Assembly: GCF_004745825.1 (NCBI RefSeq)
Contig: NZ_SRLA01000001.1
Span: forward strand, 1,612,001-1,676,000
Direction of reading: 5' to 3'
Length of the DNA stretch: 64,000 nucleotides
DNA from: Hymenobacter fodinae
GTDB taxonomy: Bacteria > Bacteroidota > Bacteroidia > Cytophagales > Hymenobacteraceae
Of this stretch, positions 16,276 to 24,053 are shown in pieces. The notes under the pieces are model-generated. The model did not search any database. It was not told where the DNA came from and saw nothing but the letters and a program-made list of their open reading frames with translations. Each line of letters opens with the position of its first letter. Position 1 is the first letter of the stretch. Position numbers and translations under genes: made by a program.

Positions 16276-17226
16276 CTATTCAACAACCAGCTTCCGCACC
16301 ACGGGCCCATCGGGCGTTTGCAAGCGCAGGGTATATAGGCCAGGCCGTTGCCCCCGCAAGTCTACCAACCGGCCGTGCGAGTCGGCGGGGGAGGCGGCCG
16401 CTTGGCGTAGTACCTCGCGTCCGGTTACGTCGGATACGGTGAACGGGGCTGTGGCAATGGCTGCGTTACCCAAGGAAGCCAGCGAAAACTCCCCGCCTTT
16501 GCTAGGGTTAGGATAAATCTGCAGGGCAGCATCAGTAGCTGGGTTGCGCGAAGCCGTTACTACCCCAGTAAGCGCAATGTCATCAACAAACAACTGATTG
16601 CCTACTACTGTGGTTTTATCAAAGTCGCTGGTAAACAGCATCTGCAGTGTATCAGGGGCAACTGTCTGCGAGTATTGAATAGGTAGATCTACCAATGTAT
16701 AAGTGGTCGTAGCTGGCAGGTATACACCCACAAAGCCAACTTCCTGCGTATTTCCTGCAGTGGTTTTCAGCAGCTGAACAGCAAAGGCTGGCCGGCTGGT
16801 AGAGTTAGGGGCCTGGGTTGCTTTATACCAAAATTGCACCCGCGTGGGACGGCTGGTATAAGGAACGCCACCCAGGAAGTCACCCCCTCCATTGGGATTG
16901 AGGCGGGTGCCTAAGTACATGTCGCCGGGCACAATCTGACTAAGAACATCAAAATTCTTCGTTTCCAGCAGGGCTCCAAAGTTGCCGGCATGCTTGTCGG
17001 TTGATTTGGTCATGGTGCCAGAGCTAACTGGTAAACTGGGTACGTTGGCCAGCAGCGCAATAATATCGTCGGTGTTTAACCAACCTTGCGGAACCTCCTT
17101 GGTGTGGCGGGCTTCCCAGAGTTCCATGCTGCCATTATTAACCGTAGGAGCTGTTTGCGCCAGGGCCATAGTAGAATACAGCAGCCCCACCAGCGCCGCC
17201 GTTACAGTACGTAAGATTGATTTCAT
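16276..17226 (-). CDS. Secreted T9SS-sorted protein with a PCMD-like N-terminal domain
   Basis: 316 aa. Signal peptide MKSILRTVTAALVGLLYS ending ALAQ. The mature start VNNGSMELWEARHTKEVPQG and the later QLFVDDIALTG resemble the jelly-roll (PCMD-type) domains of Bacteroidota surface proteins that may bind carbohydrate. The last 80 residues are a type A sorting domain: LQIYPNPSKGGEFSLA, VSDVTGREVLRQ, GLYTLRLQTPDGPVVRKLVV. This directs export by the type IX system and attachment at the surface. The ATG at 17226 is chosen for the signal peptide over an upstream in-frame start at 17256. It stands alone on its strand. Confidence 0.88.
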   Translation of the reverse strand: MKSILRTVTAALVGLLYSTMALAQTAPTVNNGSMELWEARHTKEVPQGWLNTDDIIALLANVPSLPVSSGTMTKSTDKHAGNFGALLETKNFDVLSQIVPGDMYLGTRLNPNGGGDFLGGVPYTSRPTRVQFWYKATQAPNSTSRPAFAVQLLKTTAGNTQEVGFVGVYLPATTTYTLVDLPIQYSQTVAPDTLQMLFTSDFDKTTVVGNQLFVDDIALTGVVTASRNPATDAALQIYPNPSKGGEFSLASLGNAAIATAPFTVSDVTGREVLRQAAASPADSHGRLVDLRGQRPGLYTLRLQTPDGPVVRKLVVE

Positions 17227-17390
17227 AAGAAGGAAGACTGAGAGGTAAAGGCACAATAACCTCCTATACGCGCGATATGGCTAAATGTCAGAGGATTGTG
17301 AGAAATATATTATATAGACAATAAAATACTCTAGAAGCTGCACGAGGCAGCATTTTAATGGCAGTGCCCCTCCCAAAGAACAGGTGCTGC

Positions 17391-18227
17391 CTACTCTACT
17401 CGCCGACGGGGCCACAGCCAACCGAGCACCAAGCCTGTCAGGAGGCCCCCTACGTGGGCGGCATTGTCGGTGGTGTGTGCTTCTAGGCCACCCGCCAGGC
17501 TGCTGGCCATCAGATAGAACACAAAAAGCAGCACCGTACGTCGGGCTGAGCGGTCGAAGGAGGTGGGGTGCCCAGCCAGCGTAGCCAGCAGTAGTCCATA
17601 CAGCCCAAAAATAGCCCCCGAGGCTCCTACCGACAGTACTCCTTGGGTGTGCCACCACAGGCTGAGCAGGCTGCCGCCCACTCCGCTCAGCAAATAGACT
17701 ACCAGCAGCCGGAGGCGCCCGGTTAAGCCTTCCGTCATCAGCCCCAGAAACACCAACGACGACATATTCATGAGTAAGTGGGCGGGTCCGCCGTGCAGAA
17801 AGCAACTAGTGAGCAGGCGCCAGGGCTGGCCGGGCAGGGTCAGGGGCGAGAAGTTGGCTCCCCAGCGCACCAGCTCAGCGCCGGTAGGGGCCAACGCATG
17901 GTTCCCAGCCAGAGCCACCAGCACGTAGGCCAGTACGTTCAGCCACAGTAGCAAGGGCGTGACCACATAGCCGGGGCGCGGCCAAAATACCCCACGGCTC
18001 ACCTGGCGCAGAAAGGCCCATCCGGTAGGCTCGGGCTCCGGGGCGGCAGGCTGGGGCCGAGGCCGAGAGCCCTGGGGCAACTCCTCCGGAATCAGGCCCC
18101 GGCGCTGCAACTCCTGCACGGCCGCTTGCACTACCGTTGCCGGGTAGCGCTGCCCGTGCTGCGCCAGGTAGAGCAGCTCGGCATCGGTTTTTTGCGCAAA
18201 TAAGGAGGTAAGGTCGGGGCCAGCCAT
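17391..18227 (-). CDS. Rhomboid intramembrane serine protease with an extra N-terminal module
   Basis: 278 aa. Residues about 6-50 are a soluble module (LFAQKTDAELLYLAQHGQRY, then AVQELQRRGLIPEELP) also found in the gene upstream (18346-19170). A Pro-rich linker with EPEPTGW follows, then about six membrane helices. Rhomboid signatures are HGGPAHLLMNMSSLVFLG, GASGAIFGLYGLL with the catalytic Ser, and NAAHVGGLLTGL with the catalytic His. Rhomboids cleave transmembrane segments of other proteins; the substrate is unknown. A strong hairpin (18235-18283) ends 7 bp before the start codon, which may affect its translation. Confidence 0.92.
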   Translation of the reverse strand: MAGPDLTSLFAQKTDAELLYLAQHGQRYPATVVQAAVQELQRRGLIPEELPQGSRPRPQPAAPEPEPTGWAFLRQVSRGVFWPRPGYVVTPLLLWLNVLAYVLVALAGNHALAPTGAELVRWGANFSPLTLPGQPWRLLTSCFLHGGPAHLLMNMSSLVFLGLMTEGLTGRLRLLVVYLLSGVGGSLLSLWWHTQGVLSVGASGAIFGLYGLLLATLAGHPTSFDRSARRTVLLFVFYLMASSLAGGLEAHTTDNAAHVGGLLTGLVLGWLWPRRRVE

Positions 18228-18234
18228 GAGTAAA

Positions 18235-18283
18235 GGGCCACCGGGTAGCCCGCTGCATGCGCGGGGTGGCTACCCGGTGGCCC
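18235..18283 (-). terminator. 16-bp hairpin just upstream of the rhomboid start
   Basis: Arms 18235-18250 and 18268-18283 are perfect complements (core GGGCCACCGGGTAGCC) around 17 bases. On the minus strand it is followed by TTTACTC and then the rhomboid ATG at 18227. It may terminate transcription from 18346-19170 or act as a leader structure. Confidence 0.7.
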
Positions 18284-18298
18284 TTCGGGGGCGTCACA

Positions 18299-18331
18299 AA
18301 TCCTGCCAGGGCCCAGGCACCTGACAGGATT
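18299..18331 (-). terminator. Second hairpin downstream of the membrane-protein gene
   Basis: AATCCTGCCAGG (18299-18310) pairs with CCTGACAGGATT (18320-18331) with one mismatch and a 9-base loop. It directly follows the stop codon at 18346 on the minus strand; TTTG follows on that strand. Confidence 0.55.
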
Positions 18332-18345
18332 GCGGGCTCAGTGGC

Positions 18346-19170
18346 CTAGAGGTCGGTGATGTTGCCCTGGATGGGGGCCCGCTCGGAGGCCTTGCCACGC
18401 AGCTCGTTGCTGATATCCGTAGCCTCAAAGTCCGCCCGGTTCATGTCGCGGTCCATCATGGGGCGGCCAGACTCGTAGCGCGACTTGAAGTTCAGAAGTG
18501 AGTTCTGGCGCAGTACCAGGGCCTGCTGCATCAGGTCGAGGCGCTCTTCCATCACGGGGTGCAGGTGCTGGTTATAAGCCTTAGCTTTCATAAACCAACT
18601 AATGCGCTCAAGCGTGAGGTCAATTTGGCCGGGGAAAGTGCCAGCGGCCGAGTCGCCCTTAGCAATGTTGGTGAGGTAAGCCGATTGGTTTTCGGCCAGA
18701 AAATAGCGACGGGCCATGCGCAGGTAGCGGCCGGTAGCTGTGGTGTCGGCACGGTCGGCGGCAGATAGCTGCTGCCGCACCAGCTGCACTTGGGCCTTGG
18801 TTTCGGCTTCAAAATCGGGGAGGCGCTGGGCTCTCACAGCCTCCAGCACAATAGGCGCCGTGCTGACCGGTTTGGCAACGGGCTGGGCTTTGGGGCGCAG
18901 CACCAGCCACCCCGTTATTACCAGCAACACCAGGCCTAGCGCGACGGGCAGCCAGCGCTTCCACGCTGCCGGCTCGGGCTCCTCGTAGTCGTAGGGCAGG
19001 GGCGGCGCTGATGGGGGCGGCGGGGTAGTTGGCAGCTGAATTCCTCGGCGGCGTAGTTCCTGGGTGGCGGCCATAATCAGGGCCGAGTGGTAAAACTCAG
19101 AATGCGCTACCAGGTAGCGTAGCTCATCATCAGTTTTTTGCAGAAAGACATCATTGCCGGGAGCAGACAT
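18346..19170 (-). CDS. Single-pass membrane protein with the rhomboid-shared N-terminal module
   Basis: 274 aa, no named family. Residues about 8-50 (VFLQKTDDELRYLVAHSEFY, then AATQELRRRGIQLP) match the N-terminus of the downstream rhomboid. A Pro-rich linker with EEPEPAAWKRW precedes one membrane helix at about 75-91 (LPVALGLVLLVITGWLVL). The remaining 180 residues are polar and mainly helical (VQLVRQQLSAADRADTTATG and so on) and would lie outside. The pairing suggests the two proteins are brought together or controlled through the same module. The stop is TAG within TAGGCCACT. Confidence 0.72.
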   Translation of the reverse strand: MSAPGNDVFLQKTDDELRYLVAHSEFYHSALIMAATQELRRRGIQLPTTPPPPSAPPLPYDYEEPEPAAWKRWLPVALGLVLLVITGWLVLRPKAQPVAKPVSTAPIVLEAVRAQRLPDFEAETKAQVQLVRQQLSAADRADTTATGRYLRMARRYFLAENQSAYLTNIAKGDSAAGTFPGQIDLTLERISWFMKAKAYNQHLHPVMEERLDLMQQALVLRQNSLLNFKSRYESGRPMMDRDMNRADFEATDISNELRGKASERAPIQGNITDL

Positions 19171-19372
19171 AATAGCAGCGGAAATAGGATAAGGTAGAAA
19201 GTGGGCAGAGGCCTAGCGTAAGCCGCAAGCCCTGGCAAGCAAGATAGGGGAGGTGGTGCGGCAAAAAAAGCCCAGCCGCGCCTAACCCCAACCGCAGCCC
19301 GTGGCTGGCGTATAGCCAACGCCGGGCCTCGCCTGGTTTTCTTGATGTATCATCCCTTCCTCTGTTATTCCT

Positions 19373-19582
19373 ATGAACACGCCCACCCCCAATTCTGCCG
19401 AACAACCCAACAAGCAAAATGCTGAAAACCAACCAGGTGAAACCCCGCAAACCCACCAGAGCGACCTGACTCAGGACGAGGGCGACGGTATTCGGGGTGG
19501 TTACGGCGACGCCGACCAAACCAATGGCCTAGAGGGCGGCGCCAACGCGGGCCCCGACGGCGGCCCCGAGCACAACAGCTAA
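19373..19582 (+). CDS. Small acidic disordered protein
   Basis: 69 aa from an ATG at 19373. Composition is dominated by Asn, Gln, Gly, Asp, Glu and Pro, with no hydrophobic core, signal or membrane helix, so it should be unfolded in solution. Sequence ends GGANAGPDGGPEHNS. It is divergent from the gene at 18346-19170 with a 200-bp shared upstream region, and a palindromic repeat follows at 19608. Small acidic proteins of this kind are frequently annotated in Hymenobacter-like genomes without known function. No good competing frame is seen. Confidence 0.55.
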   Translation: MNTPTPNSAEQPNKQNAENQPGETPQTHQSDLTQDEGDGIRGGYGDADQTNGLEGGANAGPDGGPEHNS

Positions 19583-19607
19583 GCCCACACATAGGCTGGC
19601 ATGTCAT

Positions 19608-19674
19608 TCCGCCCGCAGGTGGGAAGCAGCAGTACTCCAGCTAAGGAGTCTCCTGCCTTCCGCCTGCGGGCGGA
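19608..19674. repeat. Palindromic intergenic repeat, CGCCCGCAGG type
   Basis: The left arm (19608-19626) TCCGCCCGCAGGTGGGAAG pairs with the right arm (19657-19674) CTTCCGCCTGCGGGCGGA with one bulge. Between them ACTCC and GGAGT form an inner stem. The element is preceded by GTCAT like the repeats at 9423 and 36730, and lies in non-coding DNA. Confidence 0.65.
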
Positions 19675-19730
19675 TTGCTTGTGTTATAGCAGCAAGGGGT
19701 TGTTGAGCGCCACCTTGTAACTTGGCGGGC

Positions 19731-20963
19731 ATGGCGGCTTTTTCTCGATTTAGCGGGCGGTTTATTGGTCTGAGTGGCCTAGCACTATTGCCGCTGCTGG
19801 CACGGGCCCAGCCGGGCAACCCCTTACGTCGCCTATTACGGCAAGACACTGTGCTGGCGCCCGTGCTACATGAGGCCCGAGCTCACCGGCTTCAGATTTT
19901 GTATACGCAAATCAACCGCGACGCCCAGGGGCAGCCCCATTTTCGAACCTACCGGTTGCGGGTCCGGCCGCGGGAGTACTTCTACCCGGCCAGCTCCATC
20001 AAGCTGCCCACGGCCGCGCTGGCCTTAGAAAAGTTGCGGGCTCTTTCGGCAGCCATTCCGGAGCTTACGCCTGAGTCGCCGTGGCGCATCGATTCTGCGT
20101 TTGCCGGCCAAACACGTGTGCTCCGCGACACTAGCAGTGCCACGGGGCGGGCCAGCCTAGCCCAGTACGTGCGTAAAATGCTGCTGGTGAGTGATAATGA
20201 TGCCTACAACCGACTATATGAGTTTGTGGGTCCGAAGGCCCTGAACGAGGGGATACGCCGCCACGGTTGGCACCACACGGTGCTCCGCCACCGCCTCTCG
20301 GTGGGCGACCAGGACCCCGGCGCCCGGCACACCAACCCCATCAGCATCTACGCCGATACTGCGCTGCAGCGCCCCTTGTACGTGCAGCCGGCTGCGTCCT
20401 TCGAAGGGAAGTGGCCTAGCGTACGGCAGCATGGTCGGCGCATTGGGCGAGCCTACTTTCAAGGCAGCCAACGCGTAGAGGAGCCCCTCGACTTCTCTAC
20501 TAAAAACACTACCTCGCTGCCTGATCTGCAAAATGTGTTACGGGCCGTGCTGTTTCCTGAGTCGGTGCCTGCCTCGCAGCGCTTGGCTCTCGACTCAGCC
20601 GACCTGGGTTTGCTGCGGCGCTACCTGAGCATGGCGCCACGGGCCAGTAACCGGCCGCGCTATTCCCCGGCGGCCTATCCTGATAATTACGCCAAGTTTC
20701 TGCTGGCTGGCCCACTGCCCACCGGAGTGCAGATTTTTAACAAGATAGGGCAGGCCTACGGCTTTCTGATAGACAACGCCTACATCCGAAACCCCGACCA
20801 GCACGTGGAGCTTCTACTCAGCGCGGTTGTCTACGTCAATTCTGATGGCGTGCTTAACGATGACCAGTACGAATACGACGCAATTGGCTTACCTTTTCTG
20901 CGGCGGTTGGGAGAGGTGGTGTATGCCCATGAGGTGAAACGAGCAGCCAAAAGCCGGAAGTAA
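19731..20963 (+). CDS. Class A beta-lactamase-like serine hydrolase, exported
   Basis: 410 aa. A signal-like N-terminus ends near LLARAQPG. The catalytic Ser-x-x-Lys is in YPASSIKLPTAAL and the SDN motif is present as LLVSDNDAYNRLYEFVG. The third motif, normally KTG, reads FNKIGQAYGF. The protein is about 100 residues longer than a typical class A enzyme, with insertions around 230-330. In Bacteroidota such proteins are usually called serine hydrolases or penicillin-binding-like enzymes and need not confer resistance. I start at the ATG 19731, not the in-frame TTG at 19722. The following gene is a VanX-like dipeptidase, so a shared peptidoglycan theme is possible. Confidence 0.82.
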   Translation: MAAFSRFSGRFIGLSGLALLPLLARAQPGNPLRRLLRQDTVLAPVLHEARAHRLQILYTQINRDAQGQPHFRTYRLRVRPREYFYPASSIKLPTAALALEKLRALSAAIPELTPESPWRIDSAFAGQTRVLRDTSSATGRASLAQYVRKMLLVSDNDAYNRLYEFVGPKALNEGIRRHGWHHTVLRHRLSVGDQDPGARHTNPISIYADTALQRPLYVQPAASFEGKWPSVRQHGRRIGRAYFQGSQRVEEPLDFSTKNTTSLPDLQNVLRAVLFPESVPASQRLALDSADLGLLRRYLSMAPRASNRPRYSPAAYPDNYAKFLLAGPLPTGVQIFNKIGQAYGFLIDNAYIRNPDQHVELLLSAVVYVNSDGVLNDDQYEYDAIGLPFLRRLGEVVYAHEVKRAAKSRK

Positions 20964-21000
20964 CAAGTAGCCCGTGCGCCCCATAAAATAACCGTGGAGC

Positions 21001-21031
21001 TTTGCAGGCGTAAGAGAGTAGCTTACTTGTG
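21001..21031 (+). promoter_or_regulatory. Bacteroidetes-type promoter for the dipeptidase gene
   Basis: TTTG at 21001-21004, 19 bases, then TACTTGTG at 21024-21031, close to TTTG-N19-TAnnTTTG. Start codon at 21061. Confidence 0.5.
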
Positions 21032-21060
21032 CCATAATTACCGTTGAGGGTATTTCGTGT

Positions 21061-21693
21061 ATGTCTGAGTCGTCATATGGGCTTTCCGTTGTTTCTTCCA
21101 TTGAAGAATACCACCAGTTGGTGCAAAGCAATGCGGGGCAGCGGCTCGTAGACCTAGCCGAGCTGATTCCGTCCGTTGTGCTTGATATTCGCTACGCCAC
21201 CCCCGACAATTTGCTGGGCGAGGCTGTGTATCCGGAGGCGCGGGCCCTCCTGCGCGAACCCGTAGCGGAAGCCCTGGCCCAGGTGCAAGCCAGCCTAGCC
21301 GACCGCGACCTAGGCCTGTGCGTGTACGATGCGTATCGGCCCTATAGCATAACGGTGCGCATGTACGAGCAGATTCAGGACGAAAACTTTGCTGCTCCTC
21401 CTTGGCGGGGCTCCCGCCACAACCGGGGTTGCTCCGTGGATGTAGGCCTAGTCATGCTCAGCAACGGCAAGCGGGTGCCGCTCCCTACTGACTTCGATGA
21501 GCTGACGCCCGCCGCCCGCTCCCGCTACGGCGACCTGCCGGCCCACGTGATGCTGAACCGCAGTATTTTGCTGGCCACTATGCAGTACCATGGCTTCATT
21601 AACTACCCCGGCGAGTGGTGGCACTTTGATCATCAAAGCTGGGCTGAGTTCGATCTGCTCGATATTCCGTTCGATCAACTAGCCTCGGCGTAA
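21061..21693 (+). CDS. D-Ala-D-Ala dipeptidase, VanX/M15D family
   Basis: 210 aa, no signal peptide. The family hydrolyses D-alanyl-D-alanine using zinc. Zinc and catalytic motifs are clear: YDAYRPYSITVRMYEQI, SRHNRGCSVDVGLVML (zinc His and Asp) and EWWHFDHQSWAEF (catalytic Glu and third zinc His). The start region VDLAELIPSVVLDIRYATPD is also typical. Without vanH/vanA neighbours, a housekeeping role in recycling wall peptides is more likely than glycopeptide resistance. The ATG at 21061 fits the promoter at 21001-21031. Confidence 0.92.
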   Translation: MSESSYGLSVVSSIEEYHQLVQSNAGQRLVDLAELIPSVVLDIRYATPDNLLGEAVYPEARALLREPVAEALAQVQASLADRDLGLCVYDAYRPYSITVRMYEQIQDENFAAPPWRGSRHNRGCSVDVGLVMLSNGKRVPLPTDFDELTPAARSRYGDLPAHVMLNRSILLATMQYHGFINYPGEWWHFDHQSWAEFDLLDIPFDQLASA

Positions 21694-21855
21694 CGTTTTC
21701 TGGGGCCCAACAGACTAAGCGAAGGAGGTAATTGCGTTGTGTTCGTTGTTGTCGGCTGGCCCAAGCCGGAGGCGGGCTGTGTGCCTAACCGCCAGACCTG
21801 GCCTAGGGCCCACTACTATTTCAGCGGCAGGCGACTCTGCCACGGCTGAATAGCG

Positions 21856-21863
21856 TAATTTTG
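21856..21863 (+). promoter_or_regulatory. -7 box almost touching the GHL10 start codon
   Basis: TAATTTTG is an exact TAnnTTTG match ending 4 bp before the ATG at 21868. If used, transcription would begin at or very near the start codon, giving a leaderless mRNA. No clear -33 box. Confidence 0.4.
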
Positions 21864-21867
21864 GGCA

Positions 21868-23646
21868 ATGTCTCGATTTTTTGCCCCCGGCCGCTTCCCG
21901 CTTTTTGCCTTATTGCTTCTTACCTGGCTGCTGACCAGCCACGTTGCCACCGCCACCGATGCGCCGCCTAAGCGCGAACTACGGGGCGTTTGGATTGCCA
22001 CCGTGGAGAACATTGACTGGCCTAGCAGCCGCAGCCTCACCCCGGATCAGCAGCGCCGCGAGTATCGCCGTATTCTAGATGAGCACCAGCGCAGCGGCAT
22101 CAACGCCGTATTTGTGCAGGTGCGGCCCGCTTCCGATGCCTTTTACCAGAGCAGCCTGGAGCCCTGGAGCAAGTGGCTTACGGGCACCCAGGGCAAAGCA
22201 CCCACACCGCTCTACGATCCGCTGCCCTTTCTGATTGAGGAGGCGCACAACCGAGGTATGGAGTTTCACGCGTGGTTTAACCCGTACCGCGCCTCTATGG
22301 ACTCCGTGACGCGGCGCCTCGCTCCCAACCACCCGTTTCGCCAGCACCCCGAGTGGTTTCTGCGCTTCGGGGGCAAGCTGCTCTACAACCCTGGCCTACC
22401 CCAGGTGCGCAACTATATCACGCAGGTAATCCTCGACGTGGTGAAGCGCTATGATATCGACGGCGTCCATTTCGACGACTACTTCTACCCATATCCTGAG
22501 GGTGGGCTTACCATCCACGATGAGGCGGCCTACGCCCAGTACAACCCTAACCAGTTAGACTTGGCCGGGTGGCGGCGCGAGAATGTGAACACGCTGATTC
22601 ACACTTTGCATGATACTATCCAGAGCACCAAGCGCTGGGTGAAGTTCGGCATCTCGCCGTTTGGCGTGTGGCGCAACCAGACCACCGACCCCAACGGCTC
22701 GGCTACCAAAGCCTTTCAGGGCTACGACGGCCTCTACGCCGACGCGCTGGAGTGGCTGCGGCAGGGCTGGGTCGACTACGTGCTGCCCCAGCTCTATTGG
22801 AGCACTAATTTTAAAGTAGCCCAGTACCCGGTGCTGGTGGAATGGTGGGCCCGCAACAGCAACGGCCGCCACCTCTACATCGGGCACGGAGCGTACCGCA
22901 TGCTCGAAAATACCCGCGCCGATACCACGTGGCGCAACCCCCGCGAGCTGCCCCGGCAGGTGCGCTTCAACCGCACTTTCCCCACCGAAGTAGGAGGGAG
23001 CGTGTTCTTCAGCTCGAAGTCGTTGCTGTCGAATCCCTTGCACACTACCGACTCGCTGCGGCAGCACGAGTTCCGGTACCCGGCGCTGGTGCCCGCCATG
23101 CCTTGGCTGGATGCCGTGCCCCCGCGCCCGGCTCAAAACCTGACCCTCACGGCCTCTGCCGCGGCCAATACGCTTACCTGGCAACCCAGCCCCGTGGCCT
23201 CTGATGGCGACGCGGCCGCCTACTACGTACTCTACCGTTTCGATAGCAACACCCAGCCCACCCCCGACGACCCACGCAATATTCTGGCCGTGCTGCGCCC
23301 TCAGTTGGGCCGCGGCTTGTTCTTCGCCGATACCACTGCCCGCCGCGGAGTGGCCTACGCCTACTACCTTACTGCCGTCGACCGCCTGCACAATGAAAGC
23401 TCGCCGGTGCGGGTGCTAAGTACTGGCCGCGCCGCTGAAATTGTGGTGGCTCAAGCTCCTGCACCTGCTCCCGGCCCGTCGGCCCCAGCGCCCCAGCCTA
23501 CGGTGCCCGCGCCCACCGTACCGGCTAGGCCAGTGCCAACGCCCCGGCCCACGGTAAGTAGCACAGCTCCTACTAAGGTCAAGACAAAAACGAAGACCAA
23601 GCGCAAGCGGGGTGGCTTCTTTGACCGATTGTTTGGCGGACGCTGA
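21868..23646 (+). CDS. GHL10 (DUF187) family glycoside hydrolase-like protein
   Basis: 592 aa. Signal peptide at 1-30 (LFALLLLTWLLTSHVATA). The GHL10 barrel runs about 35-350: ELRGVWIATVENIDWPSS, INAVFVQVRPASDAFY, GMEFHAWFNPYRAS, then YDIDGVHFDDYFYPYP and WVDYVLPQLYWS. A fibronectin III-like domain follows (about 420-520; PRPAQNLTLTASAAANTLTW), then a Pro/Ala-rich linker and a very basic tail (KVKTKTKTKRKRGGFFDRLF). The family is thought to act on cell-wall glycans. The basic tail is unusual for an exported enzyme and may bind the envelope. Genes of this family often sit near peptidoglycan functions, as here. Confidence 0.9.
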   Translation: MSRFFAPGRFPLFALLLLTWLLTSHVATATDAPPKRELRGVWIATVENIDWPSSRSLTPDQQRREYRRILDEHQRSGINAVFVQVRPASDAFYQSSLEPWSKWLTGTQGKAPTPLYDPLPFLIEEAHNRGMEFHAWFNPYRASMDSVTRRLAPNHPFRQHPEWFLRFGGKLLYNPGLPQVRNYITQVILDVVKRYDIDGVHFDDYFYPYPEGGLTIHDEAAYAQYNPNQLDLAGWRRENVNTLIHTLHDTIQSTKRWVKFGISPFGVWRNQTTDPNGSATKAFQGYDGLYADALEWLRQGWVDYVLPQLYWSTNFKVAQYPVLVEWWARNSNGRHLYIGHGAYRMLENTRADTTWRNPRELPRQVRFNRTFPTEVGGSVFFSSKSLLSNPLHTTDSLRQHEFRYPALVPAMPWLDAVPPRPAQNLTLTASAAANTLTWQPSPVASDGDAAAYYVLYRFDSNTQPTPDDPRNILAVLRPQLGRGLFFADTTARRGVAYAYYLTAVDRLHNESSPVRVLSTGRAAEIVVAQAPAPAPGPSAPAPQPTVPAPTVPARPVPTPRPTVSSTAPTKVKTKTKTKRKRGGFFDRLFGGR

Positions 23647-23671
23647 GCTTAGTTTTCCTGCTACACTCTTT

Positions 23672-23699
23672 AACAGGTGGCTTATCTAGGCCACCTGTT
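23672..23699 (+). terminator. Terminator carrying the CTAGGCC motif
   Basis: AACAGGTGGC (23672-23681) pairs with GCCACCTGTT (23690-23699) and is followed by TTAG. The loop and right arm contain CTAGGCCAC, so the motif forms part of the hairpin. Confidence 0.75.
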
Positions 23700-23886
23700 T
23701 TAGTAAATGCAGAACTAGATAGGCTGGGGCTGCACTGAAAATGCCAGAAAGCTTAGCAGCCTGAAGTAAATATTTTGTGTAAGATTTTATGGTTTTTCTT
23801 CAACAAAAGAAGAAAAGTACGCCTCAGTATTTAGTACTACTCTTCCAGCAGTTTGTAAAAATATATGCCCCGAATCTAGGGGTTTG

Positions 23887-24052
23887 TACGGAGTAAAAAG
23901 CTGCCAAAATGGCTGTAAGCTCCACAATACGGAGTAAGCAAGTAGCCTATTGTCCCTCAGCTTTCAGGTCAACATATGGTTCAGGTCCTGCGTAAATCTA
24001 ACTCGTCGGTATTTTAATTATTCCGATGGTTTTATTACTGCAAGACCTGAAA
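23887..24052 (+). promoter_or_regulatory. Repeat-rich leader of the GntA-like operon
   Basis: The 400-bp gap before 24054 is AT-rich and codes for nothing I can see, but holds ordered repeats. TACGGAGTAA occurs at 23887-23896 and 23928-23937, 41 bp apart, flanking GCCAAAATGGC. TTTCAGGTC occurs at 23962-23970, TTCAGGTC at 23980-23987, and the inverse GACCTGAAA at 24044-24052, one base before the ATG. Pairing of the second and third sets could form a stem that closes the start codon, or the copies could be operator half-sites. Confidence 0.5.
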
Positions 24053-24053
24053 C

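Noticed and set aside
21061..21693. Vancomycin resistance locus
   Set aside because: Only a VanX-like dipeptidase is present, with no vanH, vanA or vanRS homologue nearby; lone copies are common in non-resistant bacteria.
23870..23900. CTAGGGGTTT-like stretch as a guanidine-I (ykkC) riboswitch before the GntA-like gene
   Set aside because: Only a few bases recall the motif; the paired helices and the conserved downstream block are not there. A covariance-model search would settle it.
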